Positions 54,719-63,904 are shown, numbered from the stretch's first letter. The stretch: 64,000 nucleotides of DNA from Methylobacterium sp. Leaf465 (GCF_001424705.1 NZ_LMRA01000007.1:161033-225032), one strand, 5' to 3'. The notes: generated by a model not told the origin, from the letters alone. Program-made: numbers and translations.

Positions 54719-56296
54719 ATGACGACCTCCCCGACTCCGGCGCCCGAAGCCCGCGCGAAGGACCGCGTTCTCATCTTCGACACCACCCTGCGCGACGGCG
54801 AGCAGTGCCCCGGTGCCACCATGACCCTCGACGAGAAGCTCGCGGTCGCCGAACTCCTCGATACCATGGGCGTCGACATCATTGAGGCGGGTTTCCCCAT
54901 CGCGTCGAACGGCGATTTCGCGGCGGTCTCCGAGATTGCCCGGCGCGTCAAGCGCGCCACCGTCGCGGGTCTCGCCCGCGCGATTCCCGCCGACATCGCC
55001 CGGGCCGGCGAGGCGGTGCGCCAGGCCAGGCGCGGCCGTATCCACACCTTCGTGTCGACCTCGCCGATCCACCTCGCGCACCAGATGCGCAAGTCCGAGG
55101 ATGAGGTGGTGGAGATCATCCTGAAGACGGTGTCCCAGGCCCGCGACCTCGTCGAGGACGTGGAATGGTCGGCCATGGACGCCACCCGCACGCCGATCGA
55201 CTATCTCTGCCGCTGCGTCGAGGCGGCGATCCGTTCGGGCGCCACCACCATCAACCTGCCCGACACCGTGGGCTACGCCACACCGGACGAGTACCGCCGG
55301 ATGTTCCAGGACGTCCGGAACCGGGTGCCGAACGCCGACAAAGCGATCTTCTCGGTGCATTGCCACGACGATCTGGGTCTCGCCATCGCCAATTCCCTGG
55401 CCGGCATCGAGGGCGGCGCGCGGCAGGTGGAGTGCACCATCAACGGCATCGGCGAGCGGGCCGGCAACGCTGCTTTGGAGGAGATCGTCATGGCGATCCG
55501 TACCCGCGGCGACGTCATGCCCTTTGAGACCGGCATCGAGACCACGATGCTCACCCGCGCCTCGAAGCTCGTTAGCCATGCGACGAACTTTCCCGTGCAG
55601 TACAACAAGGCGATTGTCGGTCGGAACGCCTTCGCGCACGAGAGTGGCATCCACCAGGACGGCATGCTCAAGCACACGGAGACCTACGAGATCATGACTC
55701 CGGCTTCGGTCGGCGTTGCCAAGACCTCGCTCGTCATGGGCAAGCATTCGGGCCGGGCCGCCTTCCGCGCGAAGCTGGACGAACTCGGCCTCGTGCTGAG
55801 CGATAACCAGATGCAGGACGTATTCGAGCGCTTCAAGGCGTTGGCCGACCGCAAGAAGCACGTCTACGACGAGGACATCGAGGCCCTGGTCGACGAGAAC
55901 CTCGCCACGGCGCATGACCGGATCCGCCTCGTCTCCCTGTCGGTGATCGCGGGCACCCGCGGCCCGCAGCGGGCGACCCTGAAGCTCGATATCGCAGGCC
56001 GGATGGTCACCGAGGAGGCCGTCGGAAACGGCCCGGTCGACGCCGTATTCAACGCGATTCAGGCTCTCGTGCCGCATCAGGCCGACCTCGAACTCTATCA
56101 GGTCCACGCGGTCACCGAGGGCACGGATGCCCAGGCCGAGGTCTCGGTGCGCCTCAAGAGCGGCGAGCGCAGTGTGACCGCTCGCGGCGCCGACCCCGAC
56201 ACCCTCGTCGCTTCGGCTCGTGCTTACCTCTCGGCCCTCAATAAGCTCGAAGCCTGGGCGGAGCGCCTGCATGCCCAGAGCCCGGCCGCGGTTTAG
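54719..56296 (+). CDS. leuA: 2-isopropylmalate synthase
   Basis: LeuA condenses acetyl-CoA with 2-oxoisovalerate, the first step of leucine synthesis. The 525 residues contain the catalytic TIM barrel (IFDTTLRDGEQCPGATMT, HCHDDLGLAIANSLAG with the metal-binding HxH, NGIGERAGNAALEEIVM) and a C-terminal regulatory domain (AHDRIRLVSLSVIAGTRGPQ) that binds leucine. The ATG lies 109 bases after the leader hairpin. A strong terminator follows. Confidence 0.97.
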   Translation: MTTSPTPAPEARAKDRVLIFDTTLRDGEQCPGATMTLDEKLAVAELLDTMGVDIIEAGFPIASNGDFAAVSEIARRVKRATVAGLARAIPADIARAGEAVRQARRGRIHTFVSTSPIHLAHQMRKSEDEVVEIILKTVSQARDLVEDVEWSAMDATRTPIDYLCRCVEAAIRSGATTINLPDTVGYATPDEYRRMFQDVRNRVPNADKAIFSVHCHDDLGLAIANSLAGIEGGARQVECTINGIGERAGNAALEEIVMAIRTRGDVMPFETGIETTMLTRASKLVSHATNFPVQYNKAIVGRNAFAHESGIHQDGMLKHTETYEIMTPASVGVAKTSLVMGKHSGRAAFRAKLDELGLVLSDNQMQDVFERFKALADRKKHVYDEDIEALVDENLATAHDRIRLVSLSVIAGTRGPQRATLKLDIAGRMVTEEAVGNGPVDAVFNAIQALVPHQADLELYQVHAVTEGTDAQAEVSVRLKSGERSVTARGADPDTLVASARAYLSALNKLEAWAERLHAQSPAAV

Positions 56297-56306
56297 CCGA
56301 GAAAAT

Positions 56307-56340
56307 AACGCCCCGGGGGTGGACACCCCCCGGGGCGTTT
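56307..56340 (+). terminator. Rho-independent terminator of leuA
   Basis: AACGCCCCGGGGGTG and the complementary CCCCCCGGGGCGTT form a long GC stem with a short loop, ending in TTT, 10 bases after the leuA stop. Confidence 0.9.
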
Positions 56341-56399
56341 GCTATCAGCCCCCTCGTCGCAGCGGACTTGGTGGGCCGCAGCGATCGCCGCAAGGCGTT

Positions 56400-56475
<76 letters not shown>

Positions 56476-56512
56476 ATCATCTCAGGCACTTAGCAGCAGA
56501 TCTCAGATAAGA

Positions 56513-56553
56513 CGCTTCCCGGCAAACAGCATTGGGAAGCGCATGGGAAGCGC
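56513..56553. repeat. Repeats next to the tRNA gene
   Basis: TGGGAAGCGC occurs twice (56533 and 56544, 11-base period). An inverted copy CGCTTCCC is at 56513-56520. Placement just outside the tRNA suggests arm-type sites for a recombinase or an attachment-site remnant. Confidence 0.5.
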
Positions 56554-56580
56554 GAGTGTACCTGCCACTCGATCTCCGTT

Positions 56581-56790
56581 CTAGACGCGGTCGCGATCCT
56601 GGTCGTTTCGGTTAAGCCGGACGACACAGCCAACGTCCTCTGCGCGGGCGCTGCGGTCGGGCTCATCAAGCATCGCCACGATCCGGTCGACTACATCGAG
56701 AGCGAGCTCGGCCAAGCGCTCGAACTCCTCACGGGGGATCTGCCGAGCGGGCGCCTGACGGCTGGGAGGGAATTGAAAGACGTTGCTCAT
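56581..56790 (-). CDS. Small island protein
   Basis: A 69-residue protein starting MSNVFQFPPSRQAPARQ, with a helical Leu/Glu/Asp-rich centre (EFERLAELALDVVDRIVAML). Its ATG overlaps the stop of the 186-residue gene (ATGA). No function is recognised; it belongs to the leftward island operon. Confidence 0.65.
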   Translation of the reverse strand: MSNVFQFPPSRQAPARQIPREEFERLAELALDVVDRIVAMLDEPDRSARAEDVGCVVRLNRNDQDRDRV

Positions 56791-57347
56791 GCTGAAGCCG
56801 GTTCCTTGACGTCAATGCGCCCTCGAACAAGATCAACGCCGTAAAAAAGCACTGCGATCTCATGCACTAATTCGTCGGGATCGATCAGTTCCAGATCGAA
56901 GAGTATTGTCTTAGCTGCCGCGCCTTCCAGTGTTCTAGCTGGCCTTTTCCTAAGTGGGCCAAGGATGCGCCAAATCTCTTTGTGGTTACGATCTAGCTTT
57001 TGGCTTGCTGCGTGGAAGCCTGTCTCAATAACAATCTTCCTCCGCTTTTTATCGTATGCTTTCGCCATGCTCATATCGATCGTCCAATCAGGACGATCTC
57101 CTATTTGCCGTTCAATGATGGAGGTACTTAGTTTCCGCAGCCTGTGAAACTCTGATTCAAGCTTCACGGTTTCCGCTAACATTGGACGAACTTGATCAGC
57201 GGCAGCAATCAACACAGCGTCGGGATGATGCTTTGCGATCTTGGAACGGATCACGCGAGATGCCGAGGCTTTCGTGGCTGCGGTACGCTCGGCCAACGAA
57301 AGGCTAGCTTCCGATCCCCGCGGGGGAGGACGGCGAACTGCGTTCAT
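56787..57347 (-). CDS. Hypothetical island protein
   Basis: A 186-residue, basic, largely helical protein (RTAATKASASRVIRSKIAKH, AYDKKRRKIVIETGFHAAS). Base composition is more AT-rich than in the chromosomal genes, consistent with transfer. No family is recognised. It is coupled to the 69-residue gene downstream and follows a small membrane ORF. Confidence 0.7.
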   Translation of the reverse strand: MNAVRRPPPRGSEASLSLAERTAATKASASRVIRSKIAKHHPDAVLIAAADQVRPMLAETVKLESEFHRLRKLSTSIIERQIGDRPDWTIDMSMAKAYDKKRRKIVIETGFHAASQKLDRNHKEIWRILGPLRKRPARTLEGAAAKTILFDLELIDPDELVHEIAVLFYGVDLVRGRIDVKEPASA

Positions 57348-57371
57348 AGCAATGCTCCTGACGGTTGAGGC

Positions 57372-57473
57372 TCAAAGGGGGAGGATGCCGTAGGCAGCGA
57401 CGCCGCCGACGATCAGGATGAAGGCCGCCAGCAACTCGCCGGCTGAGTTCAAGACGTGAAGGGTGGTAGGCAT
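57372..57473 (-). CDS. Very small membrane protein
   Basis: A 33-residue ORF (MPTTLHVLNSAGELLAAFIL) that is one predicted membrane helix. It is the first ORF leftward of the divergent operators and 24 bases before the 186-residue gene. The size makes it uncertain, but the sequence is a clean single helix. Confidence 0.5.
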   Translation of the reverse strand: MPTTLHVLNSAGELLAAFILIVGGVAAYGILPL

Positions 57474-57487
57474 ACTGCGCGTTCCAC

Positions 57488-57514
57488 GTTTTTCGTTGAT
57501 GCATAACGATATCC
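57488..57514. promoter_or_regulatory. Operator O1 of the XRE regulator
   Basis: GTTTTTCGT and ACGATATCC flank a 9-base spacer. It lies just upstream of the leftward small membrane ORF. Outside this, TTCCACG and CGTGGAA extend the symmetry. The right arm is identical to that of O2. Confidence 0.65.
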
Positions 57515-57536
57515 GTGGAAACCAAGGCTTGTCAAC

Positions 57537-57563
57537 GGTTATCGTGGATGCGAAACGATATCC
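57537..57563. promoter_or_regulatory. Operator O2 of the XRE regulator
   Basis: GGTTATCGT and ACGATATCC are near-perfect inverted arms (8 of 9 positions) around a 9-base spacer. It ends 15 bases before the regulator start, next to its ribosome-binding site, so binding would repress the regulator's own gene. O1 and O2 share 20 of 22 bases in GATGC..AACGATATCCGTGGA. Confidence 0.7.
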
Positions 57564-57578
57564 GTGGAGAACTGGCCG

Positions 57579-57818
57579 ATGGCACTTACACCTGAGCAGT
57601 CGCGCGCGGCGCGGGGTCTCTTGGACTGGCCGCAAACTGAACTCGCGAAGGCAGCAGACCTGAGCGAGAGCACCGTGCGCGATTTTGAGAAGGGCCGGCG
57701 TGTGCCCAGCGTGAACAACCTCAAGGCGCTGAGAGCCGCGCTTGAGGAGGCCGGGATCATCTTCATCCCATCCAATGGCGAAGGCGCAGGCGTGCGCCTC
57801 CGGAAGCAGCCGGTATGA
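57579..57818 (+). CDS. XRE-type helix-turn-helix regulator
   Basis: A 79-residue single-domain regulator (SRAARGLLDWPQTELAKAAD, LSESTVRDFEKGRRVPSVNN). The HTH fills most of the chain, as in small phage and plasmid repressors. GGAG lies 9 bases before the ATG. It is divergent from the leftward island operon. Confidence 0.88.
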   Translation: MALTPEQSRAARGLLDWPQTELAKAADLSESTVRDFEKGRRVPSVNNLKALRAALEEAGIIFIPSNGEGAGVRLRKQPV

Positions 57819-57849
57819 TCGTCAGCGCGACTCGCTGAAAGGATCTCGA

Positions 57850-58167
57850 ATGCCCGCCAAGGCCGTCATTTCGTTTGATAAGCTGCCGCTGTTCGTCCGG
57901 AACGATAATCACCTGGCCGAGGCCATCGTCGGGCCCGACGCGGAGCTCAAGCAGACCTGGCTCGCCAGCCTGCCGACCCTGGAAGCCCACGGCTTCCCGA
58001 AGAAGGTAGGCTATGGGCGATACCGCCCAGCTGTGAAAGAGTTCTACGATCGGTTCTGCTTGTTCGGCACTCCACCGCTGCCTGGAACTGGGGCGAAGTT
58101 CGAGGATTCTGAATCCTGGACCCGTCCTAAGCGCAGAGGGTTCAAGCGGCCGACCGACAAGCGGTAG
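57850..58167 (+). CDS. Hypothetical island protein
   Basis: A 105-residue basic protein (PAKAVISFDKLPLFVRNDNH, GFPKKVGYGRYRPAVKEFYD), with a basic tail (RPKRRGFKRPTDKR). The ATG follows AAAGGATC. It lies 31 bases after the XRE gene, probably in the same transcript. Family is not recognised. Confidence 0.65.
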   Translation: MPAKAVISFDKLPLFVRNDNHLAEAIVGPDAELKQTWLASLPTLEAHGFPKKVGYGRYRPAVKEFYDRFCLFGTPPLPGTGAKFEDSESWTRPKRRGFKRPTDKR

Positions 58168-58233
58168 GCTTTAGGCTGCAGCCAGGATATTTGGCGCGCC
58201 TGCCACTGAATTCGACGCTGAGGAATCCGAGCT

Positions 58234-58470
58234 GTGCCATATTATTCAGTGCGAATTACCGGTGACGATTGTGAAGCTCAGGCCATGGAGGCCAGTCAAA
58301 TATTCAATGGACGAGCTGCTGATTATACGGGAAGCGTACATTTCTTCTATGTTCAAAGAGGTCACAGTCTCGAAATGCTCAAGATGAATGTTGAGAGTGT
58401 TGTTGGCGATGAATGCGAAGTAGAAGTAAAGAAAATTACTAAGAGCGAGTACAACTGGAAAAGTCGGTAG
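58234..58470 (+). CDS. AT-rich orphan gene product
   Basis: A 78-residue protein (PYYSVRITGDDCEAQAMEAS, YTGSVHFFYVQRGHSLEML) with a GTG start. Codon use is clearly more AT-rich than in the rest of the window, a strong sign of recent transfer. No family is recognised. Confidence 0.6.
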   Translation: MPYYSVRITGDDCEAQAMEASQIFNGRAADYTGSVHFFYVQRGHSLEMLKMNVESVVGDECEVEVKKITKSEYNWKSR

Positions 58471-58506
58471 GTATTCGATCGTTGTGCGTATGGTGCGCCG
58501 TTCAGG

Positions 58507-59133
58507 CTAACGCATCGCTTCGGTTATGGCTTCCTGCAAGCGTCGTAGTCCTAGCTCAGCATGCGCGGCGCGCTCCTCTGCGCGCTTCGCCCGGTCCTCC
58601 GCGGCACGGACGCGGGCCTCACTGTCCTGCTCGCGGGCTGACAAGCGGCGGATCCCGTCGAGGGTCGCTTTCCAATCAAGGTGCCCCGCGTCCTCCTCCT
58701 GTGCGTCGGCTTCCTCGTCGAGCATGTCGGCAAGGGTGCGGCGCTCGTCGCCATCGTGCTCGATGATCTGGTCTTCGTGAACGTGCAGAGTCATTGCAGT
58801 CTCCGGGGACGGAATTCGGGACAGGAGCAGGGCGGTCTCGGCGTGGGTCGGGATTCCGAGGCGTCCGTCGTCGACGAGCACAAGGCGGGCGTGCAGGGTG
58901 CCGGCGATCAAGGGCAGGCTCTCCCAGCCGATGCGCCGGGCGTTTTTGGCGTTGGGGCTGGTCAGGGAGGCTTCGAGTTTTCCTTGATAACCTTCGGCCC
59001 ATCCTGCCTTGAGATCGACGGCGAGCTGCGAGAGCCCGAGCTGCTGGCGCCGAGCGACGAAGTTCGCCATCAAATCCGGGAAGGTCTCGATTAGGGCTGG
59101 GGCCGGAGCCGGGAGGCGCGGGTTTCCCGTCAC
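58507..59133 (-). CDS. Island protein with HTH-like N-terminus and coiled-coil C-terminus
   Basis: A 208-residue protein. Residues about 22-60 (MANFVARRQQLGLSQLAVDL) resemble an HTH. The C-terminal 60 residues are a Glu/Arg/Ala coiled coil (ARVRAAEDRAKRAEERAAHA). Its GTG start overlaps the stop of the giant protein gene (GTGA), so it is co-translated with a virion-type gene. Function is unknown. Confidence 0.65.
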   Translation of the reverse strand: MTGNPRLPAPAPALIETFPDLMANFVARRQQLGLSQLAVDLKAGWAEGYQGKLEASLTSPNAKNARRIGWESLPLIAGTLHARLVLVDDGRLGIPTHAETALLLSRIPSPETAMTLHVHEDQIIEHDGDERRTLADMLDEEADAQEEDAGHLDWKATLDGIRRLSAREQDSEARVRAAEDRAKRAEERAAHAELGLRRLQEAITEAMR

Positions 59134-62100
59134 GGGCGGGGCTCCATGCCCCGTTCCATCGGCTCGACGCCAATTGAGCGGTTCAGGCCGTCCTCCACCT
59201 CGTTGAACAGCCGGCGGATGTAGACGAGGTTCTGGGCCGGGATCAGCCTGCGAGCCGACTGCGTGTCGCGTGCGCTCCAGCCTTCCTCCGACATCGGCGC
59301 CCCGAGGATGCCCTGTAGGGACTGGATTTTGCCGGCGGTCGGGCCTGCCAGCATGTCGGTGATCGAATTGGCCGAGAACTTCGACAGCGGCTTGTCCGCG
59401 CCGATCAGCCGGTACATATCGGCCTGCCCGCGTGTCGCCTTCGCCGCCATGGTGTTCGCCTCATCCAGCCATCCGAGGATGCCAGACCTGGCGATGCTCT
59501 CCTTCATCCATTCGGAAGGCGTGCCAGGAAGCGGTCGATCGGCTGCAAGAGCGTAGGCCGCGGCCGAGATGCTGCCGGCGGAGATGGCGGTGACCAGGCC
59601 CGCGAGGGTGTTGGCATCACGCCGCTGCAGGTTCGCCCGCATGATCCGCTGCGTCGAGGCGAAGACGAAGCTCTTGTGCTGGCCGAACAGCCCGAGGAGA
59701 GGGCGGGAGAGCCATAGGGGCTTTTCCTGGCCCGGGGTCACAACGGCGATGTTCACCTCCCGGCGCACGGCCTGTTCGAAGGCAAGGCGGGCGTCTCGGT
59801 CGATCCAATCGGCCGTGTTCGGCAGGTGCACCTCGTCGATGATCCGGCCGCCCCGATCGAACTGGTCTCGGATGCGGACAGCCATGCTCGCTTCGATGTT
59901 TGAGGCGGCCAGATCCGACAGATCCTTGGCCGTAGCCCTGCCCAGCCGCACTCGCTCCGCCGCCTGCAGGATGGCGTTCATCGAGGAGATGCCGGCGACC
60001 GTCTTCGTGAAGTCGGTCCACGGCGCCTGCAGGTTCAACACCTGGAATTTCTCGGCGAACATGTGCACGCCACGCTCGAGGCGGGACGTCGGCTGCCACC
60101 CCGCGGAAAGCTCGTCGAGCGCAACGGATCGTGTCGCCAGCGCCATCTCGGACGCGAGGCCGAGTGCCTTCAACTCAGCCTTGGCTCCCGCCCAGGCTTT
60201 GCTCTGCCCAGCCAGCCCCTTCAGCCACGGCGCATAGGCTCCTCCCAGCACGTTGCCGAAGCCCCACCGGAAGACGGCGCCGGCCACGTCGGGAATGCTG
60301 CTCAGCACGGACCCGCCGAGGTCGAGGATGGAGTTCGCATCCCGAACCATGGCGCCGACCCGCGCGGCGTTGCGTGAACCGGTGTCCCCCTGCAGCGCGA
60401 AGGTGCCTTTGATCCGGTCACGGATGCCGCCCACGTCCCGGATATCGTCCCGGCTCTGGTTGATGACGCGGGCCTGCTCCTCGGGTGTGAGAACCGGCGA
60501 GCCGTCCGGCCGGCGTTGCGCCACCGCGGCCTGCGCTTCGTCCTGGATCGCCCGAACCCGCTCCGTCAGCATGGGATCGCCGAAGCGCTCGGCGAGCACA
60601 ACATCGGGCACCGTCTGGCGCAGGTACTTGCGGACAACGCGCTCAGAGGATCGCTCCAAATAGGGGGCGATGATGTCGTTCGGGATATTGAAGTTCCGGG
60701 AATGCAGCGCGCCGCGCGCAGTGTTGCCGCCCCCCGGGCCCGCCGCGGGCGAGGCATCGGCGTAGGGCAGGCGGCCGTCCGGCGAGGAGATGATCCGATC
60801 CGCGATCTCGCGCGCTCGGTCTGCCAACTCTTCGCGGGTGAACTGCTTGTCCGCCCCCAAAATACGGCGGACGGCGGTCTGCACGGCATCGTCGGCGGAC
60901 GCGAGGCGCGCGGTCGGGTGAGGCTTGCCGGCAGCCTCCGCGGCAGCTGCACGCCGGGCCTCCAGTCTCTCGCGAGATTTTAGGGCGGACACCGCCTCGG
61001 CGGCGCTGTTGCCGCCCCAGGCTCGCACTTGGTCCTCGATGTCGGTGAGGACGCGGGCGTGCATCTGCTCGTTGATATCTTTCGCCTGCCGAAGCAGGTC
61101 GCGCTCCCATTCCGCGAGGCTCTGGCGCCCTTCGAGTGTTCCGAAGCGCCGAGCGTTGGCGTCGGCGGCGCTGCCGGCCTCTACTGCCCGGATACGGTTG
61201 CGTCCCGTTGCGCGGTCCACCTGGGCCTTGCGTGCCCGTGCCGATGCGACCACGTCGCGATAGCCGTGGACCACGTCGCGGGCCGCCTGCAGCTGGTTCT
61301 CGGCGTCCTCCAGGCCGATCGACGGCGCGCCGCCGCCATCGTCAGCGAAGCGCTCCGGCCCGGCGGCCTCGGGTCCGGCCATGTCCCGCTGAAACCGGGC
61401 GACGTCGACCCGCTTGTTCGCGTCGTACCCCAGTCGCGCCATCTCCGCGCGCAGGTCCGCCGCGACCTTGCCCATCTCCCAGGTCTTGAACTCGGCGTCC
61501 GGCAGGTGCTCGCGTGCGTACCAGGCCGGCGAGCGCCCGCGCACCGCCTCGTCCAGGATCCTCTCGACATCGACGGCGCTCGGCCGCTCCGGGAAGATGC
61601 CCGGGAAATCCTGCGTGAAGCGCTCGCCCCATTCGTCGAGGGAGCGGCCCTGCGGGTTGATCAGCCCGGGCCGGCCCTTGCCGCCCGTCATCGTGCGGAC
61701 CTCGCCGCCCGTGTCGTTCACGCCGCCGTTCTCGACGATGTACGAGACGAAGTTCGGATCCTTCGGCGCCTTCCGCCGGCCTATGACCAGATCGGCCATC
61801 ATCTCGTCGTCGGGCGTCGCCAGGAAGCGGCCGCGCAGCTCGGCCTCCTCCGCCCGGTCGAGCGCCGGCGGCGTCATGCGGGACTGACGCTCGGCGCGCC
61901 GGGCGTCCTGGATCTGGGCCGCGAGCTGCTGAAGTTGCTCCCGGGTCGCGGGGTTCGTGGCCTGGGCCTGCATTGAGGCCGTAAACTCGGACAGCTCCGA
62001 CAGCTCACCCGCCTGGTCCCCGATCCGCTCCTCGATCTCGGCGGCCCGAGCGCCGGTCCGGTTGGCCTCCATGCCGCGTTCTGCCTGGCGAGAGGCAAGG

Positions 62101-63869
62101 TCTCGCAGGCGGGCCTCGCGTCGTTCCAGCTTCGCGGCGATCTTGGCACCGTCGGCGACAATCGAACGGCGTGTAGCATCGAGGTAGTCGACGCTCTGCT
62201 GCACGGCGACCTGGCGCGTCTGCTCGGCCTCCAGCCAGCCCGTGGTGTCGTCGACAAACTGCGGGAGGTGCGCCTTCAGGTACTCGGTGTTGAAGACACG
62301 ATGGAAGTAGTCGGACGCGCTGTCGACGTCCTTGAGGGCGGCGAAGTACTCCGTTTTCTGAGCCCGCACGAACCAGGGCAGGAACACGTTCTGCCTGATC
62401 CAGGTGGCAACCTCCGCCACCTCGGGGATCTCGTGCTGATCGCCCCGCATCATGGCGTTGCTGACCGCCTCATCGAACTCGGTCGTCGTCAGCTTGCGCT
62501 CGGTCCCGGCCGGCGTGCGTCGGATGTCGATCGCAGCTCGGGTCTTGGCGAACGAGGGCACCGCCTCGCGGGAGCCGAAGAAGTAGCGGGTATAGGCATC
62601 ATCCACGACGGCAGCGTGGGCCACGTTGAGGGTGTCGCGCGCGTGGGTGATCTCGCTCTCCGCCGGGCCGACACCGCCGCGCGCCGTCGCCCGGAACCCG
62701 CCCGCCACCGTGTTATCGACGGTCTGCAGCGCGACCTCCGCCAAGTCTGCGAGGGTTCGACGGGCTGAAGTGATTGGCGAGGCGAACAGGCGGGACACGG
62801 GATCGGCTCGGGAAAGCGCGTACCCAACGCCGGGAATGCGGTCGAGGAGGTCGCTTGCCGGCTTCGATGTGCGAGCGTCGGCCACGTCTGCGCCGGCCGC
62901 CTGCGCCATGCCGGGGCCGTTCGAGTTGGCGGCGGGCAGGGTCTTCGCTCGCGGCTCTACGTGCTCCATCGCCGCCAGCGCGTCGTCGAGTGTCCGGACC
63001 TCGAACGGAACGCGCGTGTCCAGGTCGTGCACCCGGGCGCCGGCTTCGATCTCCGCGGCTGCATCGTTCGCCAGAACCAACGGCGTGCGGGCGCCGGTCT
63101 CCGCATCCACCTGCACGAGGCGCCCGGTCGTCGGCGCGACCTGCACATCGCCCTCCGGCAGCACGGCGCGGATCTCCGCCGGCGCCGGCTGCAGGGGCTC
63201 GGTCTGCCAGGAGACGTCCTGCCGCCACTCCGGCGCGCGCTCGGCCGACGGCGCGGTCATGCGCAGGTCGCGCGCGGCGGCCGGCGGCGCCTGTCCGGAC
63301 AGGAATTCCCGGTCCGCGTGGAGCTGCCGCGCTAGGATCCGCGACTCGGCGCCGGTCAGCAGCGCCGCCGCACCACCACCGATCAGGCCCGACAGGATGG
63401 TCGACGAAGCGATGGTATGTAGGGCGTCCTCGCCCGTGTAGGTCAGCTGCCCGGCACTCATCATGGCCGCGCTCGCCGCGCCCTGCGCCGCGCCGCTCGC
63501 CGCGCCGAGGGCGATGGACCGACCAACCGCAACGCCGCCGCGGACGTTGCGCGCGATCACCCCAAACGGCAGGAAGATGGTCGGGTCGATCAGCCCAGCA
63601 CCGAGCGATGCCACCGTGCCGCCAATCCCGGCTTGCTCCAGCATGCGCTTGTCGCCGAGCTCCTTGTCGATCCGGCCCTTCAGCTCCACCGTCTCCTCCG
63701 GCGAGCGCGAGCCGACGAACCGCTCGCCCCAGTCCCGGGCGTAGGACGTGCCCTTGATGTCCTCATACGGATTGTAGTCGGGCCCGGCCGGCGGATAGAC
63801 GCCCGTCGGCAGCGTTGTGAGCCCCCCGATGGGAGAGCCCGTACGGAAGGCCGCGCCCAGGACATCCAC
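59130..63869 (-). CDS. Giant phage-type virion/ejection protein (probably 5' truncated)
   Basis: A 1579-residue chain. Gly/Ala-rich membrane-prone helices occupy about residues 85-175 (VGRSIALGAASGAAQGAASA). Long charged coiled coils cover about 580-700 and 900-1030. The C-terminus has LFGQHKSFVFASTQRIMR and AGPTAGKIQSLQGILG then RRLIPAQNLVYIRRLFNEV, which are typical of internal core/ejection proteins of podophages. No catalytic domain was identified. The first codon is a GTG just 15 codons after an in-frame stop. No better start exists, and an insertion-sequence end lies 40 bases away, so the original N-terminus is probably lost. Confidence 0.72.
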   Translation of the reverse strand: MDVLGAAFRTGSPIGGLTTLPTGVYPPAGPDYNPYEDIKGTSYARDWGERFVGSRSPEETVELKGRIDKELGDKRMLEQAGIGGTVASLGAGLIDPTIFLPFGVIARNVRGGVAVGRSIALGAASGAAQGAASAAMMSAGQLTYTGEDALHTIASSTILSGLIGGGAAALLTGAESRILARQLHADREFLSGQAPPAAARDLRMTAPSAERAPEWRQDVSWQTEPLQPAPAEIRAVLPEGDVQVAPTTGRLVQVDAETGARTPLVLANDAAAEIEAGARVHDLDTRVPFEVRTLDDALAAMEHVEPRAKTLPAANSNGPGMAQAAGADVADARTSKPASDLLDRIPGVGYALSRADPVSRLFASPITSARRTLADLAEVALQTVDNTVAGGFRATARGGVGPAESEITHARDTLNVAHAAVVDDAYTRYFFGSREAVPSFAKTRAAIDIRRTPAGTERKLTTTEFDEAVSNAMMRGDQHEIPEVAEVATWIRQNVFLPWFVRAQKTEYFAALKDVDSASDYFHRVFNTEYLKAHLPQFVDDTTGWLEAEQTRQVAVQQSVDYLDATRRSIVADGAKIAAKLERREARLRDLASRQAERGMEANRTGARAAEIEERIGDQAGELSELSEFTASMQAQATNPATREQLQQLAAQIQDARRAERQSRMTPPALDRAEEAELRGRFLATPDDEMMADLVIGRRKAPKDPNFVSYIVENGGVNDTGGEVRTMTGGKGRPGLINPQGRSLDEWGERFTQDFPGIFPERPSAVDVERILDEAVRGRSPAWYAREHLPDAEFKTWEMGKVAADLRAEMARLGYDANKRVDVARFQRDMAGPEAAGPERFADDGGGAPSIGLEDAENQLQAARDVVHGYRDVVASARARKAQVDRATGRNRIRAVEAGSAADANARRFGTLEGRQSLAEWERDLLRQAKDINEQMHARVLTDIEDQVRAWGGNSAAEAVSALKSRERLEARRAAAAEAAGKPHPTARLASADDAVQTAVRRILGADKQFTREELADRAREIADRIISSPDGRLPYADASPAAGPGGGNTARGALHSRNFNIPNDIIAPYLERSSERVVRKYLRQTVPDVVLAERFGDPMLTERVRAIQDEAQAAVAQRRPDGSPVLTPEEQARVINQSRDDIRDVGGIRDRIKGTFALQGDTGSRNAARVGAMVRDANSILDLGGSVLSSIPDVAGAVFRWGFGNVLGGAYAPWLKGLAGQSKAWAGAKAELKALGLASEMALATRSVALDELSAGWQPTSRLERGVHMFAEKFQVLNLQAPWTDFTKTVAGISSMNAILQAAERVRLGRATAKDLSDLAASNIEASMAVRIRDQFDRGGRIIDEVHLPNTADWIDRDARLAFEQAVRREVNIAVVTPGQEKPLWLSRPLLGLFGQHKSFVFASTQRIMRANLQRRDANTLAGLVTAISAGSISAAAYALAADRPLPGTPSEWMKESIARSGILGWLDEANTMAAKATRGQADMYRLIGADKPLSKFSANSITDMLAGPTAGKIQSLQGILGAPMSEEGWSARDTQSARRLIPAQNLVYIRRLFNEVEDGLNRSIGVEPMERGMEPRP

Positions 63870-63904
63870 TGGCGGGACCGGCGCCCGCGGTGGTGCTGGA
63901 TCTG

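Noticed and set aside
56476..56580. Integrase gene directly after the tRNA
   Set aside because: The 105-base gap has no ORF of useful size; only repeats are visible.
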